Assembly (NCBI GenBank): GCA_013824045.1
Contig: PNND01000003.1
Coordinates: 1-21,998, forward strand
Direction: 5' to 3'
Source: Rhodobacter sp.
GTDB taxonomy: Bacteria; Pseudomonadota; Alphaproteobacteria; Rhodobacterales; Rhodobacteraceae
DNA: 21,998 bases
The translations under genes were made by a program, and so were the position numbers. Below the pieces are notes generated by a model. It was given only the letters and a program-made list of their open reading frames with translations. It was not told the origin of the DNA and made no database searches. This document shows, one piece after another, positions 16,252-21,998 of this stretch (the stretch's first letter is position 1; each line of letters starts with the position of its first letter).

Positions 16252-16521
16252 TCAGTGCGCAGCGAGCAGGTGCGGCGTATGGCCGGAGCGGGCGTGCTGT
16301 TCGATCAGCGTCGGCCCGATGATGCGCCACATCGCGCCGAGGGTGATGACAGCGGCAGCAAGCGTGCCGACAAGGGCGGCAAGGACCAGATCGCCGGTAT
16401 CTGTCACACCACCAAAGAAATAGGCGATGCCGACGATCAGAAGCGGCAGATGCAGGCCGGCAAAGGCGATGCCAAGCAGGCGACCAAGGGTTTCGCAGTC
16501 TTGGCTATGCGTAAGATTCAT
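16252..16521 (-). CDS. Small two-helix membrane protein of unknown function
   Basis: An 89-residue protein that I do not recognise. A longer frame exists upstream, but the ATG at 16521 has a near-perfect GGAGGAGG site 5 nt before it, which fixes the start. Two hydrophobic helices are evident, at about residues 14-36 (LLGIAFAGLHLPLLIVGIAYFF) and 43-68 (GDLVLAALVGTLAAAVITLGAM). They are joined by a short GGVTDTGD turn, with a His-rich tail (EQHARSGHTPHLLAAH). It converges with the flavoprotein gene and diverges from the plcP-like operon. Confidence 0.8.
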   Translation of the reverse strand: MNLTHSQDCETLGRLLGIAFAGLHLPLLIVGIAYFFGGVTDTGDLVLAALVGTLAAAVITLGAMWRIIGPTLIEQHARSGHTPHLLAAH

Positions 16522-16818
16522 CAAATCCTCCTCCCTTTGAGAGACAATGGATAGAACGACGCTCGGAAGAGTAGATTTATCCATACCTAAGGATGGTCGG
16601 GGCTGCCAAAGGTGTGCCCCGCGATGGGTTTGGTGCGGGCGTGGACCGCGCTGGGGCGCTGTTGCAATGCGATCAGGCGGGAAGCCGCATCTAGCGGCTG
16701 TGGCGGCGGCAGCGCGAAACGCAAGCTGCGGGGGGATTTCACCTTTCTGATTCCTGCCTGTTGCCTGTGCGTCACCGCTTTGCGGCAGAATGACCGCAAG
16801 CGGCGCAGGAGGCGAAGC
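16522..16818. promoter_or_regulatory. Divergent intergenic region with weak Pho-box-like site and leader hairpin
   Basis: This 297-bp gap separates the small membrane protein gene from the plcP-like gene. CTGTTGCCTGTGCGTCAC (16758-16775) matches 10 of 18 positions of the E. coli Pho box and keeps its outer CTGT and GTCAC. Directly after it, CCGCTTTGCGG (16775-16785) pairs with CCGCAAGCGG (16794-16803) in ten pairs with one bulged T. That stem ends 3 nt before the AGGAGG ribosome site (16807-16812). Nothing else recognisable in the gap. Confidence 0.4.
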
Positions 16819-17652
16819 ATGACGGTCGAGGCAGGACGGGTGGTTCCTCAGGTGCATCGAACGATGTTCCTGTCGGACCTGCATCTGGGGGCGCAGGGCT
16901 GCCGGGCGGATGCGATCCTTGGGTTTCTGGCACAGAACGATGCCGAAACGATCTATCTGGTGGGCGACATCTTTGACATCTGGGATCCGCTGATCCTGAA
17001 CTGGGGCGCGCGGCAGGACCGGATCGTAGAGATCCTGCGGGCGCGGGCGGCGGCGGGGCGGCGGCTGGTCTATCTGTTGGGCAACCATGACCGGGCGCTG
17101 GCCGGGTTGGCTGCCGAGGCATGGCCTGCGCGGGCGCGGCTGGGGATCACGGTTGAGCGGCAGGTGGAGCACCGGGCGGCGGACGGGATGCGCTATCTGG
17201 TGCTGCATGGCGATATATGTGATGCGCGCTGGCTGCGGTTTCACATCTGCACGCGGCTGGGTAGCCGGGCGGATGGGCTGTTGCGGCTGGTCGACAGCGG
17301 GTTGCGGGCGCTGCGCCTGCGCTTTGGGCGCGAGGCGCGGGGGCCGATCGAATTGCTGCTGCGGGGGCTGAACACGGTGTTTTACCGCAGCCACAGCCAT
17401 GAGCGGCGGCTGGTCGCGCTGGCCGAGGCGGCGGGATGTGACGGGATCATCTGCGGGCATTTCCATCTGGCCGCGCTGCATGACGATCATCGGCGGCGCT
17501 ATGTGAATTGTGGCGACTGGACCGATAACTGCACCGCAATCGTGGAGAACTGGGACGGGCGGTTGCGGCTGGTGGCCTGGGATGCGCTGGGTGCGGCGCC
17601 GGAGGGTGCGGCAACACCTGCGCTGACCCCGACCGGGGCGGAGGTGGCGTGA
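16819..17652 (+). CDS. plcP: Metallophosphoesterase, PlcP-like phospholipase C of lipid remodelling (LpxH-related)
   Basis: Calcineurin-like phosphoesterase, 277 residues, start ATG 16819 with AGGAGG 6 nt upstream. Metal ligands are visible in order: D20 and H22 (SDLHLG), D50 (GDIFDIWD), N89-H90-D91 (GNHD), H130 (LHGD), and H214 and H216 (GHFH). The sequence resembles LpxH, and automated annotation would say UDP-2,3-diacylglucosamine diphosphatase. However, the family including Sinorhizobium PlcP has this same build, and the next gene is a GT21 glycosyltransferase. The plcP-glycosyltransferase pair is the known phosphate-starvation system in alphaproteobacteria. PlcP splits phospholipids to diacylglycerol, which the transferase then glycosylates. 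Alphaproteobacteria also usually use LpxI, not LpxH. The specific function is inferred from context. Confidence 0.75.
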   Translation: MTVEAGRVVPQVHRTMFLSDLHLGAQGCRADAILGFLAQNDAETIYLVGDIFDIWDPLILNWGARQDRIVEILRARAAAGRRLVYLLGNHDRALAGLAAEAWPARARLGITVERQVEHRAADGMRYLVLHGDICDARWLRFHICTRLGSRADGLLRLVDSGLRALRLRFGREARGPIELLLRGLNTVFYRSHSHERRLVALAEAAGCDGIICGHFHLAALHDDHRRRYVNCGDWTDNCTAIVENWDGRLRLVAWDALGAAPEGAATPALTPTGAEVA

Positions 17653-18755
17653 TGGAGATCGGGCTGGCGCTGTTCGTGGCGGGGATGGTGGTGCTGCATC
17701 TAGTGTCTTGTGCGGTGGTGGGGTGGCGGCTGCATCGCGCGCCGCCTGCGCGCCCGCAGGAGGCGCCGTTCATCACGCTTCTGCGCCCGGTCTGCGGGCT
17801 GGACCCGCTGGATGCGGAGACGCTGGGATCGAGCTTTGCCTTGGACTATCCGGCGTTCGAGGTGCTTTTCTGCGTCGCGGATAGCGACGATCCGGTGGTG
17901 CCGCTTGTGCGGCGGCTGATGGCGGCGCATCCGGAGGTGACGGCGCGGCTTCTGGTCGGCGAAGACCGGGTGAGCGCAAATCCCAAGCTGAACAATCTGG
18001 AGAAAGGCTGGCGGGCCGCGCAGGGCGGGGTGATCGTCATGGCCGACAGCAACCTGCTGCTGCCGCCCGATTATCTGTGGCAGGTGCTGGCGGCGCGGGG
18101 GGCGGATGTGGGGCTGGTGTCATCGCCGCCTGTGGGCATCCGGCCTGACGGGGCCTGGGCGGAACTGGAATGCGCGTTTCTCAACAGCAATCAGGCGCGG
18201 CTGCAATTGCTGGCCGATACGCTGGGCTTTGGGTTCGCGCAGGGCAAGACGCTGATGTGGGAGCGTGAGTTTCTGGACGCGCGGGGCGGTCTGGCCGCGC
18301 TGGGGCAGCGGCTGGCCGAGGATGTGGCGGCGACGAAACTGGTGCGCGGGGCGGGCAAGCGGGTGGCGCTGACGCAGCGCCCCTTTGCCCAGCCCATCGG
18401 GCGGCGGTCGCTGGGCCAAGTCTGGGCGCGGCAGGTGCGTTGGGCCAAGGTGCGGCGCGAGGGGTTTGCGGGGCTGTATTCCGGGGAAGTGCTGAACGGG
18501 TCCGTGCCCGTGCTGCTGGCGGCGGCCTTGGCTGGCGGTCCGGCGGTGGCGGCGGCGGTGGCGCTGGTCTGGTATGGGGCCGAGGCAGCGCTGGCGCTGG
18601 CCTGCGGCTGGGCGAAGCCGGGGCGCGCGCTGCTGATGCTGGTGTTGCGCGATGCGATGCTGCCTGCGGTCTGGGCGACGGGCTGGGCCAATACGCGGAT
18701 TGAATGGCGCGGCAATGCGATGGCGCCGGGCGCGCTGCACAAGCTGCCGGGGTGA
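17652..18755 (+). CDS. GT21-type glycosyltransferase, probable diacylglycerol glycosyltransferase (Agt-like)
   Basis: Membrane glycosyltransferase, 367 residues, of the ceramide glucosyltransferase-like family. An N-terminal membrane helix lies at about residues 3-25. The catalytic motifs are D77 (VADSD), D132 (MADSN), D224 (LAEDVA) and RQVRW at 260-264, the (Q/R)xxRW motif of the family. C-terminal hydrophobic segments lie near 280-345. The ATG overlaps the PlcP stop by one base (TGATG) with GGAGG 7 nt before it; a GTG one codon earlier is possible. Beside plcP, the best reading is glycolipid synthesis from diacylglycerol under phosphate limitation. Ceramide or hopanoid (HpnI-like) glycosylation are alternatives, though no hpn or sphingolipid gene is present. 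Confidence 0.82.
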   Translation: MEIGLALFVAGMVVLHLVSCAVVGWRLHRAPPARPQEAPFITLLRPVCGLDPLDAETLGSSFALDYPAFEVLFCVADSDDPVVPLVRRLMAAHPEVTARLLVGEDRVSANPKLNNLEKGWRAAQGGVIVMADSNLLLPPDYLWQVLAARGADVGLVSSPPVGIRPDGAWAELECAFLNSNQARLQLLADTLGFGFAQGKTLMWEREFLDARGGLAALGQRLAEDVAATKLVRGAGKRVALTQRPFAQPIGRRSLGQVWARQVRWAKVRREGFAGLYSGEVLNGSVPVLLAAALAGGPAVAAAVALVWYGAEAALALACGWAKPGRALLMLVLRDAMLPAVWATGWANTRIEWRGNAMAPGALHKLPG

Positions 18756-19360
18756 TGGCGATGGACGGCGAAGCGATCCGGGCGCTGTTGCAGGAGCAGG
18801 GGCTGGCGATCCTGTTCGTGCTGGCGCTGATCGAAGGGCCGATTGTCACGGTCATCGCCGGGGCGCTGGCGGGGCGGGGGGTGTTTGATCCGCTGGCCGT
18901 GCTGGTTGTGGCGCTGGCGGGGGATGTGGTGGGCGATGTGGCTCTTTACGCCATTGGCCGCTTTTGCCCCGGTCTGGCGCAGCGGCTGTTCGGGCGGCGG
19001 CTGGAGGTGGAGGCCGCCGGAGTGCAGGGCCTGTTCGCGCGGCGGGGCGGGTGGCTGCTGGTCATCGGCAAGCTGACGCATGTGGCGGGGTTCGCGGTGA
19101 TCCTGACGGCGGGCTTCGCGCGGATGCCGCCGGGGGCCTTCCTCGGGTTTACGGTGATGGCGGCTTTGCCGAAGGTGATGGCTCTGGCGGGGGTGGGTTG
19201 GGCCTTCGGCCTGTCGCTGGGGGTGGGCGATCTGGGGCTTGGCCTTTCCGGGCTGGGTGATCTGGCGGCGCAGGGTTTGGGCGCCGGCGTGATCGGCGTG
19301 GTTGCGCTGGGCGCGGCGGCGGTGCTGGGGCGAAAACTGTGGAGGCGGACATGCGTGTGA
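18755..19360 (+). CDS. DedA-family (SNARE-associated) membrane protein
   Basis: Integral membrane protein, 201 residues. The start is ambiguous between ATG 18755, which overlaps the previous stop as TGATG, and ATG 18761. Family landmarks are EGPIVTVIAGALAGRG (about residues 29-44), GDVVGDVALYAIGR (about 62-75) and GKLTHVAGFAVILTAGFAR (about 105-123). These are a re-entrant hairpin, the GD-x2-GD-x2-LY-x-IGR stretch and a conserved glycine-rich helix. Known DedA proteins flip or move lipids across the inner membrane, including undecaprenyl phosphate and phosphatidylethanolamine. In this operon it may move a lipid or lipid-linked sugar for the two glycosyltransferases, which is inference. Its end overlaps the next gene by 10 bp. 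Confidence 0.85.
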   Translation: MAMDGEAIRALLQEQGLAILFVLALIEGPIVTVIAGALAGRGVFDPLAVLVVALAGDVVGDVALYAIGRFCPGLAQRLFGRRLEVEAAGVQGLFARRGGWLLVIGKLTHVAGFAVILTAGFARMPPGAFLGFTVMAALPKVMALAGVGWAFGLSLGVGDLGLGLSGLGDLAAQGLGAGVIGVVALGAAAVLGRKLWRRTCV

Positions 19361-20070
19361 GCGTGAGTTGCATCATCCCGGCCTGGAATGAGGCGGAGCG
19401 TTTGCCCTTTGTGCTGAAGGCGGTGGTCGGCCACCCGGCGGTGGATGAGGTGATCGTGGTGGATGACGGATCACGCGACAACAGCGCCGATGTGGCCGAG
19501 CGATTGGGGGCCACCGTGCTGCGGCAGAGGCGGAATAGCGGCAAGTCGGCGGCGGTGGCGGCAGGGGTGGCAGAGGCGAGGGGCGATCTGATCCTGCTTC
19601 TGGATGCCGATCTGGTGGGGCTGACGCCGATGCAGGTGATGGATCTGCTGGTGCCGGTGCGATCAGGCCGGGCGGATGTGGCGATCAGCCTGCGCCAGAA
19701 TGCGCCCTCGGTCTGGCGCTGGATCGGGCTGGATTACATATCGGGCGAGCGGGTGATGCGGCGCGAGATGCTGCTGCCGTGGCTCAGCCGGATGGCGGGT
19801 TTGAAGGGGTTCGGGTTGGAGGTGTTCCTAAACCGGCTGTGGATCGCGGACCGGGCGCGTGTGGCGGTGGTCAGGTTGGCCGCGGTCAGCCCGTCGAAGG
19901 TGGCCAAGCAAGGGGTCTTGCGCGGCATCGCAGCCGATATCGGCATGATGCGCGACATCTTTGGGACAATCGGCGCAGTGACTGCGCTGCGTCAGATCGT
20001 GGCGCTGCGCCGGTTGCGGCTGCGCGACGCGCAGATCGCGCGTGCGGCGCGTGTGGGATTGGGCGACTGA
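19351..20070 (+). CDS. GT2-family glycosyltransferase
   Basis: Glycosyltransferase of the GT-A fold, 239 residues, no membrane helices seen, so probably cytoplasmic or peripheral. ATG 19351 has GGAGG 6 nt upstream and overlaps the DedA stop by 10 bp. The motifs are CIIPAWNEAERLP (7-19), VVDDGSRDNS (36-45) and LLLDADL (82-88), the last being the metal-binding DxD. The C-terminal third is basic and may dock on the membrane. It resembles polyprenyl-phosphate or lipid sugar transferases, but the acceptor cannot be read from sequence. As the last gene of the four-gene lipid operon it may add a second sugar, or make the lipid-linked donor used by the GT21 enzyme. It ends 20 bp before the terminator. 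Confidence 0.85.
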   Translation: MRVSVSCIIPAWNEAERLPFVLKAVVGHPAVDEVIVVDDGSRDNSADVAERLGATVLRQRRNSGKSAAVAAGVAEARGDLILLLDADLVGLTPMQVMDLLVPVRSGRADVAISLRQNAPSVWRWIGLDYISGERVMRREMLLPWLSRMAGLKGFGLEVFLNRLWIADRARVAVVRLAAVSPSKVAKQGVLRGIAADIGMMRDIFGTIGAVTALRQIVALRRLRLRDAQIARAARVGLGD

Positions 20071-20090
20071 CCGACAGGAGTGAAATGCGG

Positions 20091-20118
20091 CGGGGCGCAG
20101 GAATGATCCTGCGCCCCG
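20091..20118 (+). terminator. Intrinsic terminator of the lipid operon
   Basis: CGGGGCGCAGGA-ATGA-TCCTGCGCCCCG is a perfect 12-bp stem with a 4-nt loop, followed on the plus strand by TTGTCTTT. It starts 20 bp after the GT2 stop. It also lies downstream of the convergent coiled-coil gene, but on the minus strand the stem is followed by ccgcatttc, so it is best for the plus strand. Confidence 0.85.
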
Positions 20119-20145
20119 TTGTCTTTGATCTTCGTCTGAAAGGGA

Positions 20146-21762
20146 TCAGGTATTCGGTTCGGACTTCTCTTCGGTCGACGTCTCTTCCGTTGCCTTGTCC
20201 CCTTCGAGCGCATCGCTCAGATCGCTTTGTGCGTCGTGGTAATCCTCGACCGCTTCGCTGGCCTCGTTGAGGTCTTCGATTGCGTCTTCTTCGACGGCGT
20301 CGCTTTCCTCGGACGCGGTTTCAAGTTCTTCGGCCACATCGGTGACTTGTGCCGGGGCGTTCTTGATCTCGGCGACTTCGGTGGTCAGGTCTTCGGCCAC
20401 GTCCTGTGCGGCACCGAGCGAGTCCAGCGCGGCGCGGAGAGCGTCTTGCGCGGCGAGAACCTCTTCCAGTGCAGCCTCTTCTTCGGCGCTGCCTTCCAGA
20501 GCGGCTTCGGCCTTGGCAAGGGCCACTTCCAGCGCGGCACGGGCTGCAGCAACCTCTGCCTCTTCGGCTGCAGTGGCGGCGCGGGCCTCTTCCGACGCGG
20601 CTTCGGCCTGCGTCAGCGCATCCGCGGCGGCCGAAAGCAGATCGGCCAGTTCCTTAGCCTGACGCGAGGCTTCGGCGGCGGCCTCTTCGGCCAGCGCCTT
20701 GGCGGCCTGCGAGGCAGCCAGAGCGGTGGCAGTCTGGTTGTAGGCGAGGGTCAGGCCCGGAAGATCCAGCGCCTTTTCCATCTTTTCATAATCTCTGCGC
20801 GCCTTTTCCAGATCCTTGGCGGCGTCATCGATCTTTCTCTTCGCGTTGCGGCAGTCATTGCCATGGCAAGACGGATCACGCGAGATATGGTAGTCGTAGT
20901 ATTTCTGGGCCATCGCGAAATCGTAGGCTTCGTCTTCGACCTCTTCGACGGCCTTCTTGAAGGCGCGGGAGTTCCACGCGTCTTTCAGAGCCGCAGTCGC
21001 CTTATCGAGCATCGCAGCTTCGTTCGCGATGCGGGTTTCAAGATCGGCCAGCGACTGTTTGGCATCGGCAAGGGTCTTGTCGAGCAGCGCCTGCCGTTCT
21101 TCACGGGACAGGCCATCGAGCGCCTTGGCGAGGTCTTCTTCGGCGACGCTGGCCTTGCCGGCCAGTTCGAGTGCCTTCTGCACGAGCGGCTGGGCGCGGT
21201 CATTCGCCTCATCAAGCTTTTCTTCGGCGGCAGAGAGCCGATCACGGGCAGCGACGTAATCGGCCAGCGCCTTACGCTTGGCGGCAGTGTATTCGGGCAG
21301 AACGCGGTGGTCGCCCTCATCGCCGTTCAGCGCGTAGAGCGCCTGCAGTTCTTCTTCCGACAGGCCTTCCTTTTTGGCATTGCGCAGCGTGCGGTCGAGG
21401 TTGGCCTGCGCCTTTTCGACATTCGCGGTGGCCGTGTTGAGGTTCTTGGTTGCGACTTTCAGGCGATCGAGAAGGTCGCTGTAATCTGGCCCTTGCTTGC
21501 CGGGATTTGCCTTGTCATTGCCGCCGTCCTTGGGGCCGGTGGCGATGGTTCCCGTGGCCATGTTCGTTACGTTGAGCGCGATCTTGGGGCAACGCTCCGA
21601 CATGCGCAGGATGTTCTCGGCAAAGTCGGGAAGCTGCAGGAACGCGGCCAGATCCGTTTCTGCAAGACGGCAGAGGTCACGCGTCGGGGTTGCGGCAGAT
21701 GCGGCGAAGGGGATGGCGCAGGACAGCAGGAGAACCGAAAGGGGGGCGATGGAGCGGTGCAT
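20146..21762 (-). CDS. Exported Ala/Glu-rich coiled-coil protein of unknown function
   Basis: A 538-residue protein that I do not recognise. I chose the ATG at 21762 because it gives a clear signal peptide (MHRSIAPLSVLLLSC then AIPFAASAA, cut near 23-24), with AAAGG upstream; a longer frame has no signal. A short N-terminal region has two cysteines (C31, C58) that could form a disulfide. A Gly/Asn/Lys linker (70-92) leads to long heptad-rich helices (about 95-270). C299 and C304 (CHGNDC) sit in a mid break. Then comes an Ala/Glu coiled coil (310-465) and a strongly acidic Glu/Asp/Ser tail (475-538). Residues from 140 to 160 include ALNGDEGDHRVLPEY. It is probably periplasmic and elongated. 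It converges with the lipid operon but shares no obvious function with it. Confidence 0.82.
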   Translation of the reverse strand: MHRSIAPLSVLLLSCAIPFAASAATPTRDLCRLAETDLAAFLQLPDFAENILRMSERCPKIALNVTNMATGTIATGPKDGGNDKANPGKQGPDYSDLLDRLKVATKNLNTATANVEKAQANLDRTLRNAKKEGLSEEELQALYALNGDEGDHRVLPEYTAAKRKALADYVAARDRLSAAEEKLDEANDRAQPLVQKALELAGKASVAEEDLAKALDGLSREERQALLDKTLADAKQSLADLETRIANEAAMLDKATAALKDAWNSRAFKKAVEEVEDEAYDFAMAQKYYDYHISRDPSCHGNDCRNAKRKIDDAAKDLEKARRDYEKMEKALDLPGLTLAYNQTATALAASQAAKALAEEAAAEASRQAKELADLLSAAADALTQAEAASEEARAATAAEEAEVAAARAALEVALAKAEAALEGSAEEEAALEEVLAAQDALRAALDSLGAAQDVAEDLTTEVAEIKNAPAQVTDVAEELETASEESDAVEEDAIEDLNEASEAVEDYHDAQSDLSDALEGDKATEETSTEEKSEPNT

Positions 21763-21998
21763 TTTGGACCTTTGAATGGATGGGGGGAGCCATCTGGTTG
21801 CCACATTTCGGTAGTTCATAAGTCTTAATGCTGTCAAATTTCTGCCTAAATTGCCGGGGTTTATGCGGGTTCTGTCACCGATGAGGGGTGGCGTTAACAA
21901 TTGTTTCCAGAACGGGGATCGGACTGTGGCCGAGATCCATTTTTGCGCGGGCAGCGCCGAATCACTGTGGCAACTTTAAGGCGTGTTGGGTCGTGGGC
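21763..21998 (-). promoter_or_regulatory. Upstream region of the coiled-coil gene, possible promoter
   Basis: On the minus strand TTGACA lies at 21837-21832, 70 bp before the start codon, in the most AT-rich part of the window. A -10 at the normal 17-bp spacing would be CTACCG, which is poor. From about 21900 to the right edge I see no gene, repeat or RNA. Confidence 0.35.

Noticed and set aside
16819..17652. Annotation as lipid A enzyme LpxH
   Set aside because: The fold fits, but the operon partner is a GT21 glycosyltransferase and alphaproteobacteria usually use LpxI; PlcP is the better reading.
21700..21762. Lipoprotein signal (LLLSC) in the coiled-coil protein
   Set aside because: Leu at the -2 position is unusual for a lipobox, and a clean signal peptidase I site (ASA-A) follows a few residues later.
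20227..21828. 533-codon open frame on the plus strand
   Set aside because: Antisense to the coiled-coil gene. Its apparent Gly/Phe-rich repeats are complements of the Ala/Glu codons; no ribosome site or domain.
1..21998. CRISPR array, IS element, prophage or tRNA
   Set aside because: No spaced direct repeats, transposase or integrase, phage genes, or cloverleaf-like sequence seen on either strand.

Overview
The window is GC-rich, densely coding chromosomal DNA with many 1-11 bp gene overlaps. Gene content and protein style (CobQ, BMP-type ABC transporter, PlcP/GT21 lipid genes, PotF-type transporter, twin-arginine signals) point to a Rhodobacterales alphaproteobacterium of the Rhodobacter/Paracoccus sort. 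That assignment is inference; there is no rRNA or marker gene to fix it. I see no tRNA, rRNA, IS element, phage gene or CRISPR array.

Region 1 (1-5213, minus strand) reads as one operon: a Rieske non-haem iron oxygenase, then a PotF-type periplasmic amine-binding protein, ATPase and two permeases (the last runs off the left edge). It is the same gene order as E. coli potFGHI with an oxygenase added in front. A divergent BetI-like TetR regulator (5368-6024) faces it across a 154-bp gap. That gap holds a perfect 7-4-7 palindrome resembling a BetI operator and overlapping a TTGACA on the oxygenase side. The module looks like regulated uptake and oxidation of an amine or quaternary-ammonium-like compound.

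Region 2 (6188-7633) is a lone cobQ (cobyric acid synthase).

Region 3 (7797-16246, plus strand) is a tightly packed cluster: CodA-family deaminase, BMP-type binding protein, amidase, two-domain ATPase, two permeases and, after a strong hairpin, a flavin monooxygenase-like protein. The deaminase has the CodA active site except that the position equal to E. coli Asp314 is Cys, the change associated with 5-methylcytosine deaminases. The cluster is a candidate uptake and breakdown route for a modified nucleobase or related N-heterocycle.

Region 4 (16252-20118) has a small two-helix membrane protein gene on the minus strand. Diverging from it is a four-gene overlapping plus-strand operon: PlcP-like metallophosphoesterase, GT21 glycosyltransferase, DedA-family membrane protein and GT2 glycosyltransferase, closed by a perfect 12-bp terminator hairpin. 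The first two genes match the phosphate-starvation lipid remodelling pair, which replaces phospholipids with glycolipids.

Region 5 (20146-21762, minus strand) encodes a 538-residue exported, Ala/Glu-rich coiled-coil protein with an acidic tail and no recognised function. The last 236 bases hold its probable promoter and nothing else that I can identify.
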